From Paenibacillus radicibacter (GTDB lineage: Bacteria > Bacillota > Bacilli > Paenibacillales > NBRC-103111): a stretch of DNA of 64,000 nucleotides. Made by a program: the position numbers and the translations under genes. The stretch is taken from contig NZ_JANQBC010000002.1 of NCBI RefSeq assembly GCF_024721995.1, positions 248,001 through 312,000 of the forward strand, in the 5' to 3' direction. Positions within the stretch are counted from its first letter, which is position 1. Each line of letters starts with the position of its first letter. The notes beneath the pieces are model-generated. The model was not told the DNA's origin. It ran no database searches and saw only the letters and a list, made by a program, of their open reading frames with translations. Below, in pieces: positions 54,078 through 63,473 of this stretch.

Positions 54078-54791
54078 TTACTTTGGAACCTCTAACTTGT
54101 AGCCAACGCCCCATACCGTTGTAATCATAGATGCTGCTTCTGGCGACACTTTGTTCAACTTCTCACGTAAACGCTTCACATGCGTATCGACTGTACGCAG
54201 ATCCCCGAAAAATTCATAGTTCCATACATCTTTAAGCAATTCTTCACGAGAGAACACTTTATCCGGAGAAATAGCCAAGTAGTGAAGCAATTCGTATTCT
54301 TTAGGTGTAAGTGCCACTTCTTGTCCACCAGCTGTCACACGATGCGCATCGTGTTCAATCACAAGTTGAGAGAATACAATATTGTTACTCGAATACGTTT
54401 CTTTCGCCAAGAAAGCAGTTGCTGAAGAGCGACGTAATATTGCTTTCACACGATAAATGACTTCACGAGGTGAGAATGGTTTGACGACATAATCGTCCGC
54501 ACCTACCTCAAAGCCTTGTACACGATTCGTTTCTTCCCCTTTAGCTGTCAACATAATTACCGGTGTTGATTTCACTTGACGCAGACGGGAACATACTTCA
54601 ATTCCGTCAATCCCAGGCATCATCACATCTAACATGATGAGATCGTAGTCCGTTTGCGTTGCCATCTCAAGCGCACTTTCTCCGTCTTCTGCCTCAGCAA
54701 TTGTGTAGCCCTCTTTCTCTAAGTACATGCGAAGCAAACGGCGGATTCTTTCTTCATCATCAACAACAAGGATACTTAATTTCATGTCCAT
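54078..54791 (-). CDS. resD: Response regulator ResD
   Basis: A 237-aa OmpR-type regulator. The receiver has DDE near the N-terminus, D in LIMLDVMMPG and K in VVKPFSPRE; the C-terminal winged helix has LTPKEYELLHYLA and DVWNYEFFGDLRTVDTHVKRLREKL in parts. It acts on respiration and cytochrome genes in Bacillus. Confidence 0.93.
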   Translation of the reverse strand: MDMKLSILVVDDEERIRRLLRMYLEKEGYTIAEAEDGESALEMATQTDYDLIMLDVMMPGIDGIEVCSRLRQVKSTPVIMLTAKGEETNRVQGFEVGADDYVVKPFSPREVIYRVKAILRRSSATAFLAKETYSSNNIVFSQLVIEHDAHRVTAGGQEVALTPKEYELLHYLAISPDKVFSREELLKDVWNYEFFGDLRTVDTHVKRLREKLNKVSPEAASMITTVWGVGYKLEVPK

Positions 54792-54821
54792 GTGAGATCA
54801 CATTCCTTTCCTTCCGTACGA

Positions 54822-56078
54822 TTAAACCCCCGCATAGGAGTGCAAGCCAGCAATTACAAGATTAACTCCCACTAAAGTAAACATCACAACGATAAATCCT
54901 ATAACCGCAAGCCAAGAGGAACGTTTACCGATCCAGCCTTTCGATAAGCGGAAATGTAATACAACCGCATAAAATAGCCATGTAATAAGCGCCCATACTT
55001 CTTTCGGATCCCAGCTCCAGAACCTGCCCCATGCTTCTTGCGCCCAAATCATCGCAAATACTAAGGCACCTAGTGTAAAGATTGGATAGCCAATTGCAAT
55101 GGCACGATACGATATCTCATCCAAATCTTCGGGATCCATCCCATTTAACAATGGCGCTAAGGAAGCGCTTAATGGCTTACGTACGAGCAAGCGAAGCACA
55201 CCATAGAGTAGCAATCCGACCACAGCCGACCATGCTACTGTGTTGAGCTTACGTCCTGCATTCGCACCCTTCATCCAACTTGGAGCTTCAATAAGCGGTT
55301 TCTCCATACCTAAGAATGGCTGCATTTCAAGCATTTTACCGCCATGTGGTCCAATTACAGGAGGAAGTACATAAATAGATTCTACTGTCTGTACTTGATC
55401 TTGAATCGTTTCTTCTGCAGAAAATTTAGCTTTATAACCTGATGCATTGAAAGTAAATGTCAGCGCAATAAACGCTGTCAGCATAATTATAACAAACAAA
55501 GTAAACTCAACGCCACGTTGCTCGCGTTTTTCACCCTTAGAAGTTCCCTTGAAATTTATGGTACGTAGCAAATGCATAAGTCCTGCGGCGAAGGCAACTG
55601 CGAAGAATGCGTCTCCACCTGCTGCAAATGTAACGTGAATACTAAGCCAGTAACTTTTCAAGGACGGTACTAATGGCTGAATTTCGCTTGGGAAGACAGA
55701 TGCATAGGCAATGATGATAAATCCGATCGGTAATGCGAATACGCCAAGTACCGGCGATTTGTAAATCAAATAAACAATAAGGAAGGCAAGTACAATCATC
55801 ATACCTAGGAACGTCATAAACTCGAATAAATTACTTGTTGGAATATGTCCTGCCTCTACCCATCTGGCGAAGAAAAAGACGAGATGTGCAATAAAACCTA
55901 TTACAGAAATAATATAACCAGCCCAGCCCCAACGCTTAACATGTGCAGTTGCTTCCTCTTCCGTACGATTACGCGTCCATTTCTTACCTAGAATCGCAAG
56001 TACGAACACAATAAAGCCTGTTAAATATACAAAGAATGCGATCAATAATGCCATCGAGCTAAGTGATTCTGTATTCAA
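54822..56078 (-). CDS. resC: Cytochrome c biogenesis protein ResC (CcsA/CcsB type)
   Basis: A 418-aa, multi-pass membrane protein that carries haem for cytochrome c maturation (System II). The tryptophan-rich WWD-like segment WAQEAWGRFWSWDPKEVWALI is present, with conserved His residues around it. TTG start overlaps the resB stop; AAGGAGGGG precedes it. Confidence 0.92.
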   Translation of the reverse strand: MNTESLSSMALLIAFFVYLTGFIVFVLAILGKKWTRNRTEEEATAHVKRWGWAGYIISVIGFIAHLVFFFARWVEAGHIPTSNLFEFMTFLGMMIVLAFLIVYLIYKSPVLGVFALPIGFIIIAYASVFPSEIQPLVPSLKSYWLSIHVTFAAGGDAFFAVAFAAGLMHLLRTINFKGTSKGEKREQRGVEFTLFVIIMLTAFIALTFTFNASGYKAKFSAEETIQDQVQTVESIYVLPPVIGPHGGKMLEMQPFLGMEKPLIEAPSWMKGANAGRKLNTVAWSAVVGLLLYGVLRLLVRKPLSASLAPLLNGMDPEDLDEISYRAIAIGYPIFTLGALVFAMIWAQEAWGRFWSWDPKEVWALITWLFYAVVLHFRLSKGWIGKRSSWLAVIGFIVVMFTLVGVNLVIAGLHSYAGV

Positions 56079-57757
56079 GACTCTACCCCTCCTTGATTAA
56101 GTGACTTTGGATCCACTTCTATGCCTGTTGTATGAAGAATGGTTGCAATTTCTTTTCTAAAACCGAACCAATTCTTATTCGTATGTGCACCTAGTGCGAG
56201 TATTCTGTCATCGATGCGAATCCATACCCGGCGATGCTGCCAGTAGAAGCCCATAATAAGTCCAATCATTCCGATAATTGAACCTACCCAGATAAATGGA
56301 AGTCCACGATCTTCACGAACATTCAAGAATGAATTGTATTGTGCGATCTGTACATCTTCCATTGTCCCAACAGCAAGCTCAACTTTATTTGCCAAAGCAC
56401 CGTTAATATCGTTCTGCCTAAATACAGTTTTATCAATTTGACGCGGGAAATACAGATACGGCTCACCACCAGCTGCAAGCCCTGGACCTTCGATCTGATA
56501 AATAAAAGCAGGTACTTTCGGTTCATTCGAAGCCGTTGTCGGCATCCCTGTCTTCGGATCAAGAATAAACTCCGGATAATAGTTACGAAGGGTTAATGTG
56601 TAATCACCTAGCTTCACTTTCTCCTGTGGCTTTTTCATAGATAGCTCGAATGCACCGATCTCTTGCCCCGTTTGCTTATTGATCAACTTCGGTTTGACCG
56701 CAATTAATTGCGGTACTGGCAAATCTCGATATCCATTCTGATAAATCATAAGGCCATCATACATAAGCGGCTTATTCACTTCGATATTGTACTTCATGAT
56801 TTCCTCTAGAACGGGTTCTTTACCTGATGTATCGCAATCTGCTGTACATCGATACAGAACAGATTGTGTTTCGAATTTTTTTGGAACAAGTCTATTACGC
56901 GCTTTGAACTCTTCTGTCATCTCATGATCTTCATAGACTTCCATCGTGAACTTCTCATTTTTGATAAAATAAGGCGTTCCTTCGATTCTCTTCGTCTCGC
57001 CCTCTAGCAAATTCATATAGGCATCCATATGCCAGCCTGGCAATAGTCGCATTAGTGCTGCTAGTAAGAAAATAATAAGTCCAATGTGCAGCACATAAGG
57101 ACCCCAACGGGAAAAGCGGTATTTCTCCGCTAGAAGCGCTGTGCCATCACGATGGATGCGATAATTTTTTTTGCGAAGTAGGGTAGCTGCTTGTTCGATC
57201 CAAGCTTCTTCACTAAGTCCTGCAGGTATTTCCCCTTGATAAACTACCTTTTGCCTTAAAACAAACCGTAAGTGCTTGCGAATTTGTTGTTTGGACAAAG
57301 CGCGATATAGCGGAAGCACTCGATCCAGCGAGCAAATAATTAACGATAGTCCAATCATAAAGAGCAAAGTGATAAACCACCAAGTCTCGTATGTATGTGA
57401 AAGCCCAAGCAAATAGTAGATTTCTCCAACTAGCCCGTAAGTCTCTTTATAGTAAACAGATGGGTCGATACCAAAAAAGGTATTTTCCTGTGGCAAAATC
57501 GTACCGAGAATAGAAGATAATAAAGTCGCCAGAATGAGATAAATCGCTACTTTAACGGAGGAAAAGAAGTTCCAAACCCGATCCAGAATGGTCGGATTCT
57601 CTTTCTGAGAACGACGGGCTACACCGTCATAACGCATCTCTAAACTCTCTAAACTTTCCGCATGCTCATCTTCAAATAGTGGTTTTCCACAGTATTCACA
57701 CAATACGGTCCCCAGATGATTCTGGTGACCGCATTCACATTTCGTATTCGTAATCAT
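56075..57757 (-). CDS. resB: Cytochrome c biogenesis protein ResB
   Basis: A 560-aa System II haem lyase partner. A zinc-ribbon (CECG...CEYC) in the first 25 residues precedes four membrane segments and a large extracytoplasmic domain between the third and fourth. The N-terminal ribbon is also found in Bacillus ResB. GGGAGG precedes the ATG. Confidence 0.92.
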   Translation of the reverse strand: MITNTKCECGHQNHLGTVLCEYCGKPLFEDEHAESLESLEMRYDGVARRSQKENPTILDRVWNFFSSVKVAIYLILATLLSSILGTILPQENTFFGIDPSVYYKETYGLVGEIYYLLGLSHTYETWWFITLLFMIGLSLIICSLDRVLPLYRALSKQQIRKHLRFVLRQKVVYQGEIPAGLSEEAWIEQAATLLRKKNYRIHRDGTALLAEKYRFSRWGPYVLHIGLIIFLLAALMRLLPGWHMDAYMNLLEGETKRIEGTPYFIKNEKFTMEVYEDHEMTEEFKARNRLVPKKFETQSVLYRCTADCDTSGKEPVLEEIMKYNIEVNKPLMYDGLMIYQNGYRDLPVPQLIAVKPKLINKQTGQEIGAFELSMKKPQEKVKLGDYTLTLRNYYPEFILDPKTGMPTTASNEPKVPAFIYQIEGPGLAAGGEPYLYFPRQIDKTVFRQNDINGALANKVELAVGTMEDVQIAQYNSFLNVREDRGLPFIWVGSIIGMIGLIMGFYWQHRRVWIRIDDRILALGAHTNKNWFGFRKEIATILHTTGIEVDPKSLNQGGVES

Positions 57758-57760
57758 AGT

Positions 57761-58294
57761 CTATCCTCCCTGCACAATTTGAGAGATCATCCGATCAATA
57801 TAAGGCTCATCCATTTCGCCGACTCGAATCTCTTTAATCTTTCCATCTCTTCCAATGAAGAATGTTGTCGGATAATCTTTAACCCCATATTGCTTGCGAA
57901 CTACATCTTTTTCGTCATGCAAAGAAAATAAGTTTAAATTCAGCTCATCTAGAAACTGTTGCGCTGTCACACGGCTATTATCCATGTTCATGCCTAGAAT
58001 CAAGACATCTTTATCTTTCCATTTGTCTTGCTGACGCTGCAGTGCAGGCATTTCTGCCTTACATGGAGGACAGAACGTCCCCCAGTAATTCATCACGATC
58101 ACTTTACCTTTTTGTATATCGGAGAACTGATAGGTTTGACCATCAAGTCCTTGCAGCGTAAAATCAATTGCCTTATCCCCAACTTTCGGAGGTTTAACTG
58201 TTTCTGACTTTAAATTCGAGAAAACAGTGAACGCTCCAATAACAAGAACAAACCCAAAAATGAGTAATTGAATCCACTTTTTATTTTTTTTCAT
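57761..58294 (-). CDS. resA: Thiol-disulfide oxidoreductase ResA
   Basis: A 177-aa membrane-anchored thioredoxin that reduces the apocytochrome c haem-binding cysteines. N-terminal helix, then a thioredoxin fold with the active site GTFCPPCKAEMP (Bacillus has CEPC). The ATG at 58294 has AGGAG 8 nt upstream; the longer frame is unsupported. First of resABC. Confidence 0.93.
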   Translation of the reverse strand: MKKNKKWIQLLIFGFVLVIGAFTVFSNLKSETVKPPKVGDKAIDFTLQGLDGQTYQFSDIQKGKVIVMNYWGTFCPPCKAEMPALQRQQDKWKDKDVLILGMNMDNSRVTAQQFLDELNLNLFSLHDEKDVVRKQYGVKDYPTTFFIGRDGKIKEIRVGEMDEPYIDRMISQIVQGG

Positions 58295-58382
58295 CGTCAA
58301 ATCTCCTACGTCTATAACTTTAACTTTATTATAACGAAGAGCTTTGTGACTTAAATCATTCATTTTTGAATATTATGTGTCC

Positions 58383-59114
58383 TTACTTGGAGCGTAAAGC
58401 CTCATCCAATAGCTCTTTCACTTCATCAGGTTTCAAGTGACGGTACCTGCCTCGCGGAAGCCCAGACAGCGTCATCGAACCAAATTGAACACGTCTTAAT
58501 CGAACAACTGGGAATGATACAGCCTCGAACATACGACGTACTTGGCGGTTACGCCCTTCGAAGATCGTAATCGAGATTACACTCTCCTTACTGTCAGTAT
58601 CTACGTCTGCATACTCAACGATTGCTGGTGCAGTCATGCCATCTTCAAGTTCAATTCCAGAACGAAGCTTGTCCAAAATCGAACCGTGCGGCACACCCTT
58701 CACCGTTGCGTGATACGTCTTCGGCACGTGATGCTTCGGATGCGTTAACAGATGTGCGAATTCACCGTCATTCGTAAGTAAAAGTAAACCTTCCGTGTCA
58801 TAGTCCAATCGACCGACTGGATACACGCGCTCGTCAATCCCTTTTAAATAATCCGTTACCACTCGACGACCACCAGGGTCATTCGCAGATGTAATAACAC
58901 CTTTGGGTTTATTCAGTACCACATATATTTTGTTCTCACCAGCTATTCGTTTACCATCAACTGTGATCTCATCTACAGCTGGGTCCACTTTAACGCCAAG
59001 TGTCGTGATGGTTTCTTCATTAACCTGAACACGACCTGCCAAAATAATTTCTTCACATTTTCTACGGGATGCGATACCTGCTGCTGCAAGTACCTTCTGT
59101 AATCTTTCTTCCAT
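58383..59114 (-). CDS. rluB: 23S rRNA pseudouridine synthase RluB
   Basis: A 243-aa RsuA/RluB/E/F family enzyme with an N-terminal S4 RNA-binding domain (to about 60) and the catalytic Asp in GRLDYDTEGLLLLTNDG. It continues with GRNRQVRRMF. It heads the res operon as in Bacillus. Confidence 0.93.
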   Translation of the reverse strand: MEERLQKVLAAAGIASRRKCEEIILAGRVQVNEETITTLGVKVDPAVDEITVDGKRIAGENKIYVVLNKPKGVITSANDPGGRRVVTDYLKGIDERVYPVGRLDYDTEGLLLLTNDGEFAHLLTHPKHHVPKTYHATVKGVPHGSILDKLRSGIELEDGMTAPAIVEYADVDTDSKESVISITIFEGRNRQVRRMFEAVSFPVVRLRRVQFGSMTLSGLPRGRYRHLKPDEVKELLDEALRSK

Positions 59115-59133
59115 GATAGAAATTCACCTCAAG

Positions 59134-59472
59134 CTAATGATAACCATCCTTCGAGGAAATCACAAGTTGACTCCACGGAAAATAACCCCCTGGACATGTT
59201 GAACAGTGGGAAAAAACGCGTTCTTCTGTAATTTGGAAAATGGAAAGCAGCCTTAACAGCAGCTTATGTGCCATAAAAACCTGCTCACGCTGCTCGGTTG
59301 TACGTTCTTGTTTGGTTGAAAAATCTCCTTCTATGCAGAGATGAACATACTGCGAATCGGCAGGTTCTGGCAGTGACACAATGACCCCGTTAGTGAGCAC
59401 CATATAATCATAGCCTTTGCCATTAATGGAGGGACACGCGGAGTGATGAATAATTATACCTAAACATTGCAA
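59134..59472 (-). CDS. Short amidase_2-like protein
   Basis: A 112-aa protein with the N-acetylmuramoyl-L-alanine amidase (PGRP-like) pattern reduced to its core: IIIHHSA, HLCIEGDF, and a C-terminal SHCSTCPGGYFPW that would give His and Cys zinc ligands. It is shorter than the usual 140-160 aa domain and has no signal peptide. Starts at TTG with GAGGTGA upstream. It may be a real cytoplasmic sporulation protein or a decayed amidase. Confidence 0.6.
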   Translation of the reverse strand: MQCLGIIIHHSACPSINGKGYDYMVLTNGVIVSLPEPADSQYVHLCIEGDFSTKQERTTEQREQVFMAHKLLLRLLSIFQITEERVFSHCSTCPGGYFPWSQLVISSKDGYH

Positions 59473-59549
59473 GGAGAATCACCTCGAGCTGTATTGGCCT
59501 AACTAATGCCTCATGCAGTATATGATGCATCCTCCTAATCGGTTAAAAT

Positions 59550-60089
59550 CTATAGGCTACTAAATGCAAGTAAACAAATAATAACGGATGCAATAAAGCC
59601 AACAAGATCAGACATGAGTCCGACTTTAAGCGCGTAACTTGCTCTCTTCACACCGATCGCACCAAAATACACCGTAATCACATAAAGGGTGGTATCCGTA
59701 CTTCCTTGAACCGTGGCCGCGATACGACCAATCATGGAGTCAGGTCCGAACTGTGCAATGAGATCCGTTGTAAATGCAAGAGAACCCGCTCCGGTAATCG
59801 GACGCAAGAAAGCGAGCGGCAGCACTTCACTTGGAACTCCCAGGGCGTCAAATAACGGCTTGATAAACCCTAGTATGAGGTCCATCGCTCCTGAAGCACG
59901 AAAGACAGAGATGGCGACCATCATCCCAACTAAATGAGGAATAATCTTGATCGCGGTATCGAATCCATCTTTCGCACCTTCCACAAAGGACTCATACACA
60001 GGAACTTTTCGATAAGCTGCAAATAGTGGAATAAACACGACCATGACGGGAATCGCCCATGAAGAAATCAAAGAAATAAATGCAAACAT
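59550..60089 (-). CDS. spmB: Spore maturation protein B
   Basis: A 179-aa membrane protein with a nucleoside-transporter-like (Gate) domain. It has GAGSLAFTTDL and QGSTDTTLYVITVYFGAIG, clear SpmB motifs. With SpmA it is needed for core dehydration. Starts with ATG after AAAGGG. Confidence 0.93.
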   Translation of the reverse strand: MFAFISLISSWAIPVMVVFIPLFAAYRKVPVYESFVEGAKDGFDTAIKIIPHLVGMMVAISVFRASGAMDLILGFIKPLFDALGVPSEVLPLAFLRPITGAGSLAFTTDLIAQFGPDSMIGRIAATVQGSTDTTLYVITVYFGAIGVKRASYALKVGLMSDLVGFIASVIICLLAFSSL

Positions 60090-60096
60090 TTGCGTA

Positions 60097-60708
60097 TCAC
60101 CCTTTCTTGATCGGGTTTAATTCGTGTCTCTTCCGATACCAACGATCAATCATAATTGCAGCTGCAGTTGAGACGAGCGTCGCGAGCAGCGTCGTGCCAA
60201 CAATTTCGGCAGGGTTGAGCGAATTGTAATTCATTCGAATCGCAATGAGTGTTGTTGGAATAAGCGTCACTGAAGACGTATTTAATGCCAGTAACGTGCA
60301 CATTGCAGGTGAAGCGATCTCCTTGTTACCATTGAGCCGCTGCAATTCCTGCATCGCCTTAATTCCCATCGGAGTTGCTGCATTGCCGAGTCCAAGTATG
60401 TTTGCGCTCATATTCGACATGATATAGCCAATAGCAGGGTGATTACTCGGCACAGACGGAAATAGAAATTGTACAACCGGTCTTAGCCATGCTGACAACT
60501 TCCGTAGTATCCCTGCATCTTCCGCAATACGCATAATCCCAAGCCAGAATACCAAGATCGAAATGAGACCGAAACAAACGGTCACACCGCTTTTCGCTCC
60601 TTCAAACACAGCTTGAGTCGCCACTTCTACATTCCCTTGTATTGCAGCAACAGCAAACCCCGCAACGATAAAGAATAACCAGATCCAGTTGACCACTTGT
60701 CTCACCAC
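60097..60708 (-). CDS. spmA: Spore maturation protein A
   Basis: A 203-aa membrane protein homologous to SpmB, with NMSANILGLGNAATPMGIKAM and the paired Gate segments. Several GTG codons near the start (60708 and 60705 among them) leave the exact start uncertain. 7 bp before spmB. Confidence 0.92.
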   Translation of the reverse strand: MVRQVVNWIWLFFIVAGFAVAAIQGNVEVATQAVFEGAKSGVTVCFGLISILVFWLGIMRIAEDAGILRKLSAWLRPVVQFLFPSVPSNHPAIGYIMSNMSANILGLGNAATPMGIKAMQELQRLNGNKEIASPAMCTLLALNTSSVTLIPTTLIAIRMNYNSLNPAEIVGTTLLATLVSTAAAIMIDRWYRKRHELNPIKKG

Positions 60709-60725
60709 CCCATCGCTTTGTTCGT

Positions 60726-61907
60726 TTAGAGTAAAGTCACTAATCTATGGAACACATTCTTCCACATCAGAACGAATCGTTTCAGCTTCGTAATGTGAAC
60801 TTCCGTTGCCTTGAACCCCATTGTAGCTTGCGCGTCCATCGTCAAATAAGGAGAATTAGGCTCATAAAGTATATTTCTACCGATTTCTTTTCCATTTAGT
60901 TGGTAATTAAGCAATCCTTTACGTCCTAACTGTTCATCGGTTGACCCTACTTGATACGGAGTAATTGTATGGGTTAAGCCTGATTGCTCATTCGTGCGCA
61001 GCGGATACAAGAATGATCGACCTGCAACCCAACCGGTTTGATCAATTTGATCGCCTTTATGCGTCAATTCCACAAGCGGGAAATTTTTGAATCCATAATT
61101 CAATAATTGCGCATGATCCGCCCAATCATCTGAATCATTCAACGTTACGACTGCTAACTGCTGTCCTCCTCTTGTTGCCGAGGAAATCAAACAACGTCTA
61201 GCAAGCTTCGTAAATCCGGTTTTCACACCATCAGCACCTTCATACATGCGGAGCATCTTATTCTTGTTCTGCCACAAGTAATTACCGCCATCATTCGGAT
61301 TCGGCACCCGCGCTTCTTTGGTCTTCACGATCTCTTGAAACACCGGATTATGAAGCGCATATGCAGTCAGCTTCGCCATATCGGCAGCTGATGATTTGTT
61401 TACACCGTTATCTTCGAGTCCTGTTGGATTCGCGAATGTAGATTGCGTCATACCAAGCATCTGCGCTTTTTCATTCATCATATAGACGAATCCTTCTACA
61501 CTGCCGCCTATATGTTCAGCTACCGCAGTTGCCGCATCATTACCAGAGCGCAGCATCATCCCTTGTAATAATTGATTCAGACTAATAACTTGTCCGAGTT
61601 TTAAATACAAAGATGAACCTTCTTTGCCTGCCGCACGCATGCTAATGGTCACTGCACTGCTTAGATTTCCATTTTCAATCGCAACAATAGCGGTCATAAC
61701 CTTAGTTAGAGATGCAATTAGCATCGGCTTGTCCGCATTATGTCCATATAAAATACGACCGGAAGTCACATCGATCAACGCTGCCCCTTTGGCGTTATCC
61801 ATAACGAATGATTCGTCAGCAAACGCACCTCTGGATGGGACGATAACTGTTAAACATAAACTGATGATGAGCGTTAACATCAACCACTTTTTTGCGTACG
61901 GGCGCAT
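60726..61907 (-). CDS. dacB: D-alanyl-D-alanine carboxypeptidase (PBP5*, DacB)
   Basis: A 393-aa secreted enzyme with a signal peptide (to about 30). Serine carboxypeptidase motifs: SxxK in ASLTKVMTA, SGN in RSGNDAA and KTG in DGVKTGFT, then a C-terminal beta domain and amphipathic helix. In spore formers DacB trims cortex peptidoglycan from the mother cell. AGGAGG precedes the ATG. First gene of dacB-spmA-spmB. Confidence 0.93.
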   Translation of the reverse strand: MRPYAKKWLMLTLIISLCLTVIVPSRGAFADESFVMDNAKGAALIDVTSGRILYGHNADKPMLIASLTKVMTAIVAIENGNLSSAVTISMRAAGKEGSSLYLKLGQVISLNQLLQGMMLRSGNDAATAVAEHIGGSVEGFVYMMNEKAQMLGMTQSTFANPTGLEDNGVNKSSAADMAKLTAYALHNPVFQEIVKTKEARVPNPNDGGNYLWQNKNKMLRMYEGADGVKTGFTKLARRCLISSATRGGQQLAVVTLNDSDDWADHAQLLNYGFKNFPLVELTHKGDQIDQTGWVAGRSFLYPLRTNEQSGLTHTITPYQVGSTDEQLGRKGLLNYQLNGKEIGRNILYEPNSPYLTMDAQATMGFKATEVHITKLKRFVLMWKNVFHRLVTLL

Positions 61908-61940
61908 GCATTTTCCTCCTACAAATTGATTCCTATAGCA

Positions 61941-61970
61941 TATATATGCTTATCCCACAATGAAATATGA
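61941..61970 (-). promoter_or_regulatory. Candidate SigE promoter of dacB-spmA-spmB
   Basis: Minus-strand TCATATT (61964-61970), 15-nt spacer and CATATATA (61941-61948), close to SigE consensus and about 35 nt before the start. dacB is SigE-dependent in Bacillus. Confidence 0.65.
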
Positions 61971-61981
61971 TATTTCCTGTA

Positions 61982-62010
61982 TTTACATCCATAGCAAATG
62001 TCGTTATAAT
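61982..62010 (+). promoter_or_regulatory. SigA promoter of the ArsB/NhaD-type transporter
   Basis: TTTACA (61982-61987), 17-nt spacer and perfect TATAAT (62005-62010). Divergent from the dacB promoter. Transcription should start near 62017. Confidence 0.78.
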
Positions 62011-62041
62011 TTTTAATTAAATGAATATGGGGAACATAATG

Positions 62042-62079
62042 GAGGAGCCAGTCACCAAGGCTCCTCTTTTCTTTTTTTT
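62042..62079 (+). terminator. Leader terminator (attenuator) before the transporter gene
   Basis: Perfect 8-bp stem GAGGAGCC/GGCTCCTC with a 9-nt loop followed by a U-rich run (TTTTCTTTTTTTT). It starts only about 25 nt into the transcript and no gene ends here, so it must limit read-through into the transporter. No known riboswitch fits such a short leader. Confidence 0.8.
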
Positions 62080-62111
62080 AGCATGTCCCTATAAAAAGGA
62101 GAGTGGTACAT

Positions 62112-63422
62112 ATGGACCAAACATGGATAGCGCTCATCATTTTTCTGATCACGTATGCCATCGTGATTTCAGAAAAAATAAACCGCGCCATCATCGCACT
62201 AGTAGGTGCGGGACTCATGATTATTCTTGGTATTCTCGATATCCACAAAGTCTTTACCCAATATATCGAGTGGAACACAATCATACTTTTGATCGGTATG
62301 ATGATCTTGGTTGGCATTACGAATAAAACAGGGGTATTTCAGTATGTAGCGGTTAAAGCTGCCAAAGCCCGCAAAGGTAACCCGATTCAAATCTTAGTCA
62401 TGATGTCGATCCTTACGGCAATCGGCTCGGCTTTCCTCGATAATGTGACAACGGTTCTTCTAGTTGTTCCTGTTACGTTATCGATCACGCGTATTCTTGG
62501 TGTGAATCCTGTACCGTATCTCATCTCTGAAATTATTGCATCCAACATTGGGGGAACTGCTACATTAATCGGGGATCCACCTAACATTATGATTGGATCT
62601 TCGAATCCCCATTTAACGTTTAATATGTTCCTTTTGCATCTTGGACCGATTGCTGTAATTATTATGGCTGTAACGACCACTCTCTTGTACTTTATCTATC
62701 GCAAGCAATTGCAGCCAAATCCTGAAAAACAAGCCGATCTAATGAAGCTCGATGAGAAGGACTATCTCCGTAATCGTCCGCTGATGATGAAATCTTTGAT
62801 TATTCTCGGCATTACGATGTTAGGATTTGTCTTACATTCCGTCATTCATGTAGAAGCGTCCGTTATCGCTTTATTCGGTGCATCATTATTGATGCTCATA
62901 GGTCTTAAAACCGAGCATGAAGTGGAAGAAGCACTTGATTCGGTAGAATGGGTTACGATCTTCTTCTTCGGTGGATTGTTCGTACTCGTCGGTGGTTTGC
63001 AAGAAGTAGGTATTATTAGCAGCTTGGCAGAGAAAATCTTAAGTATTACGAATGGTGATATCGGATCTGCGTCCTTGCTCATCCTATGGGTATCAGGCAT
63101 TGCTTCCGCAACGATTGATAACATTCCATTCGTAGCAACGATGATTCCACTCATCAAAGATATGGCGGCTAGTTTAGGCTTAGACGCGGCTTCAAGTCAA
63201 ATCAATGTGTTATGGTGGTCTTTAGCGCTTGGCGCGTGTCTAGGCGGCAATGGAACGATTATTGGAGCATCTGCGAACGTTATCGTAGCGGGTATGGCTG
63301 CTAAAGAAGGCAAAGGCTTCTCTTACTTTGAATTTCTGAAAATAGGAGCGCCAATCACCCTCGTCTCCATCATTATCGCCAATGTGTATATTTACTTCCG
63401 ATACATTATTTTCTTACCTTAA
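62112..63422 (+). CDS. ArsB/NhaD-type transporter
   Basis: A 436-aa membrane protein of about eleven helices in the ion transporter superfamily. Characteristic segments are FLDNVTTVLLVVPVT, NIGGTATLIGDPPNIMIG in the first half and TIDNIPFVATMIPL and GNGTIIGASANV in the second, the inverted-repeat hairpins. Substrate (arsenite, sodium, citrate or other) cannot be read. ATG at 62112 has AAGGAG 10 nt upstream. Confidence 0.88.
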   Translation: MDQTWIALIIFLITYAIVISEKINRAIIALVGAGLMIILGILDIHKVFTQYIEWNTIILLIGMMILVGITNKTGVFQYVAVKAAKARKGNPIQILVMMSILTAIGSAFLDNVTTVLLVVPVTLSITRILGVNPVPYLISEIIASNIGGTATLIGDPPNIMIGSSNPHLTFNMFLLHLGPIAVIIMAVTTTLLYFIYRKQLQPNPEKQADLMKLDEKDYLRNRPLMMKSLIILGITMLGFVLHSVIHVEASVIALFGASLLMLIGLKTEHEVEEALDSVEWVTIFFFGGLFVLVGGLQEVGIISSLAEKILSITNGDIGSASLLILWVSGIASATIDNIPFVATMIPLIKDMAASLGLDAASSQINVLWWSLALGACLGGNGTIIGASANVIVAGMAAKEGKGFSYFEFLKIGAPITLVSIIIANVYIYFRYIIFLP

Positions 63423-63431
63423 ACAGACGAA

Positions 63432-63457
63432 GGGGGTGTCCAGTGACACCCCCTTTT
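63432..63457. terminator. Bidirectional terminator between transporter and gerW
   Basis: Perfect 9-bp stem GGGGGTGTC/GACACCCCC with a 4-nt loop; TTTT follows on the plus strand. It separates the convergent genes. Confidence 0.82.
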
Positions 63458-63473
63458 ACTTGTGAAACGACTA

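Noticed and set aside
62021-62326. 101-aa plus-strand frame overlapping the transporter start
   Set aside because: No ribosome-binding site at the ATG, composition unlike a protein, and it overlaps the transporter in another frame. Kept only as a possible short leader peptide in the finding on this leader.
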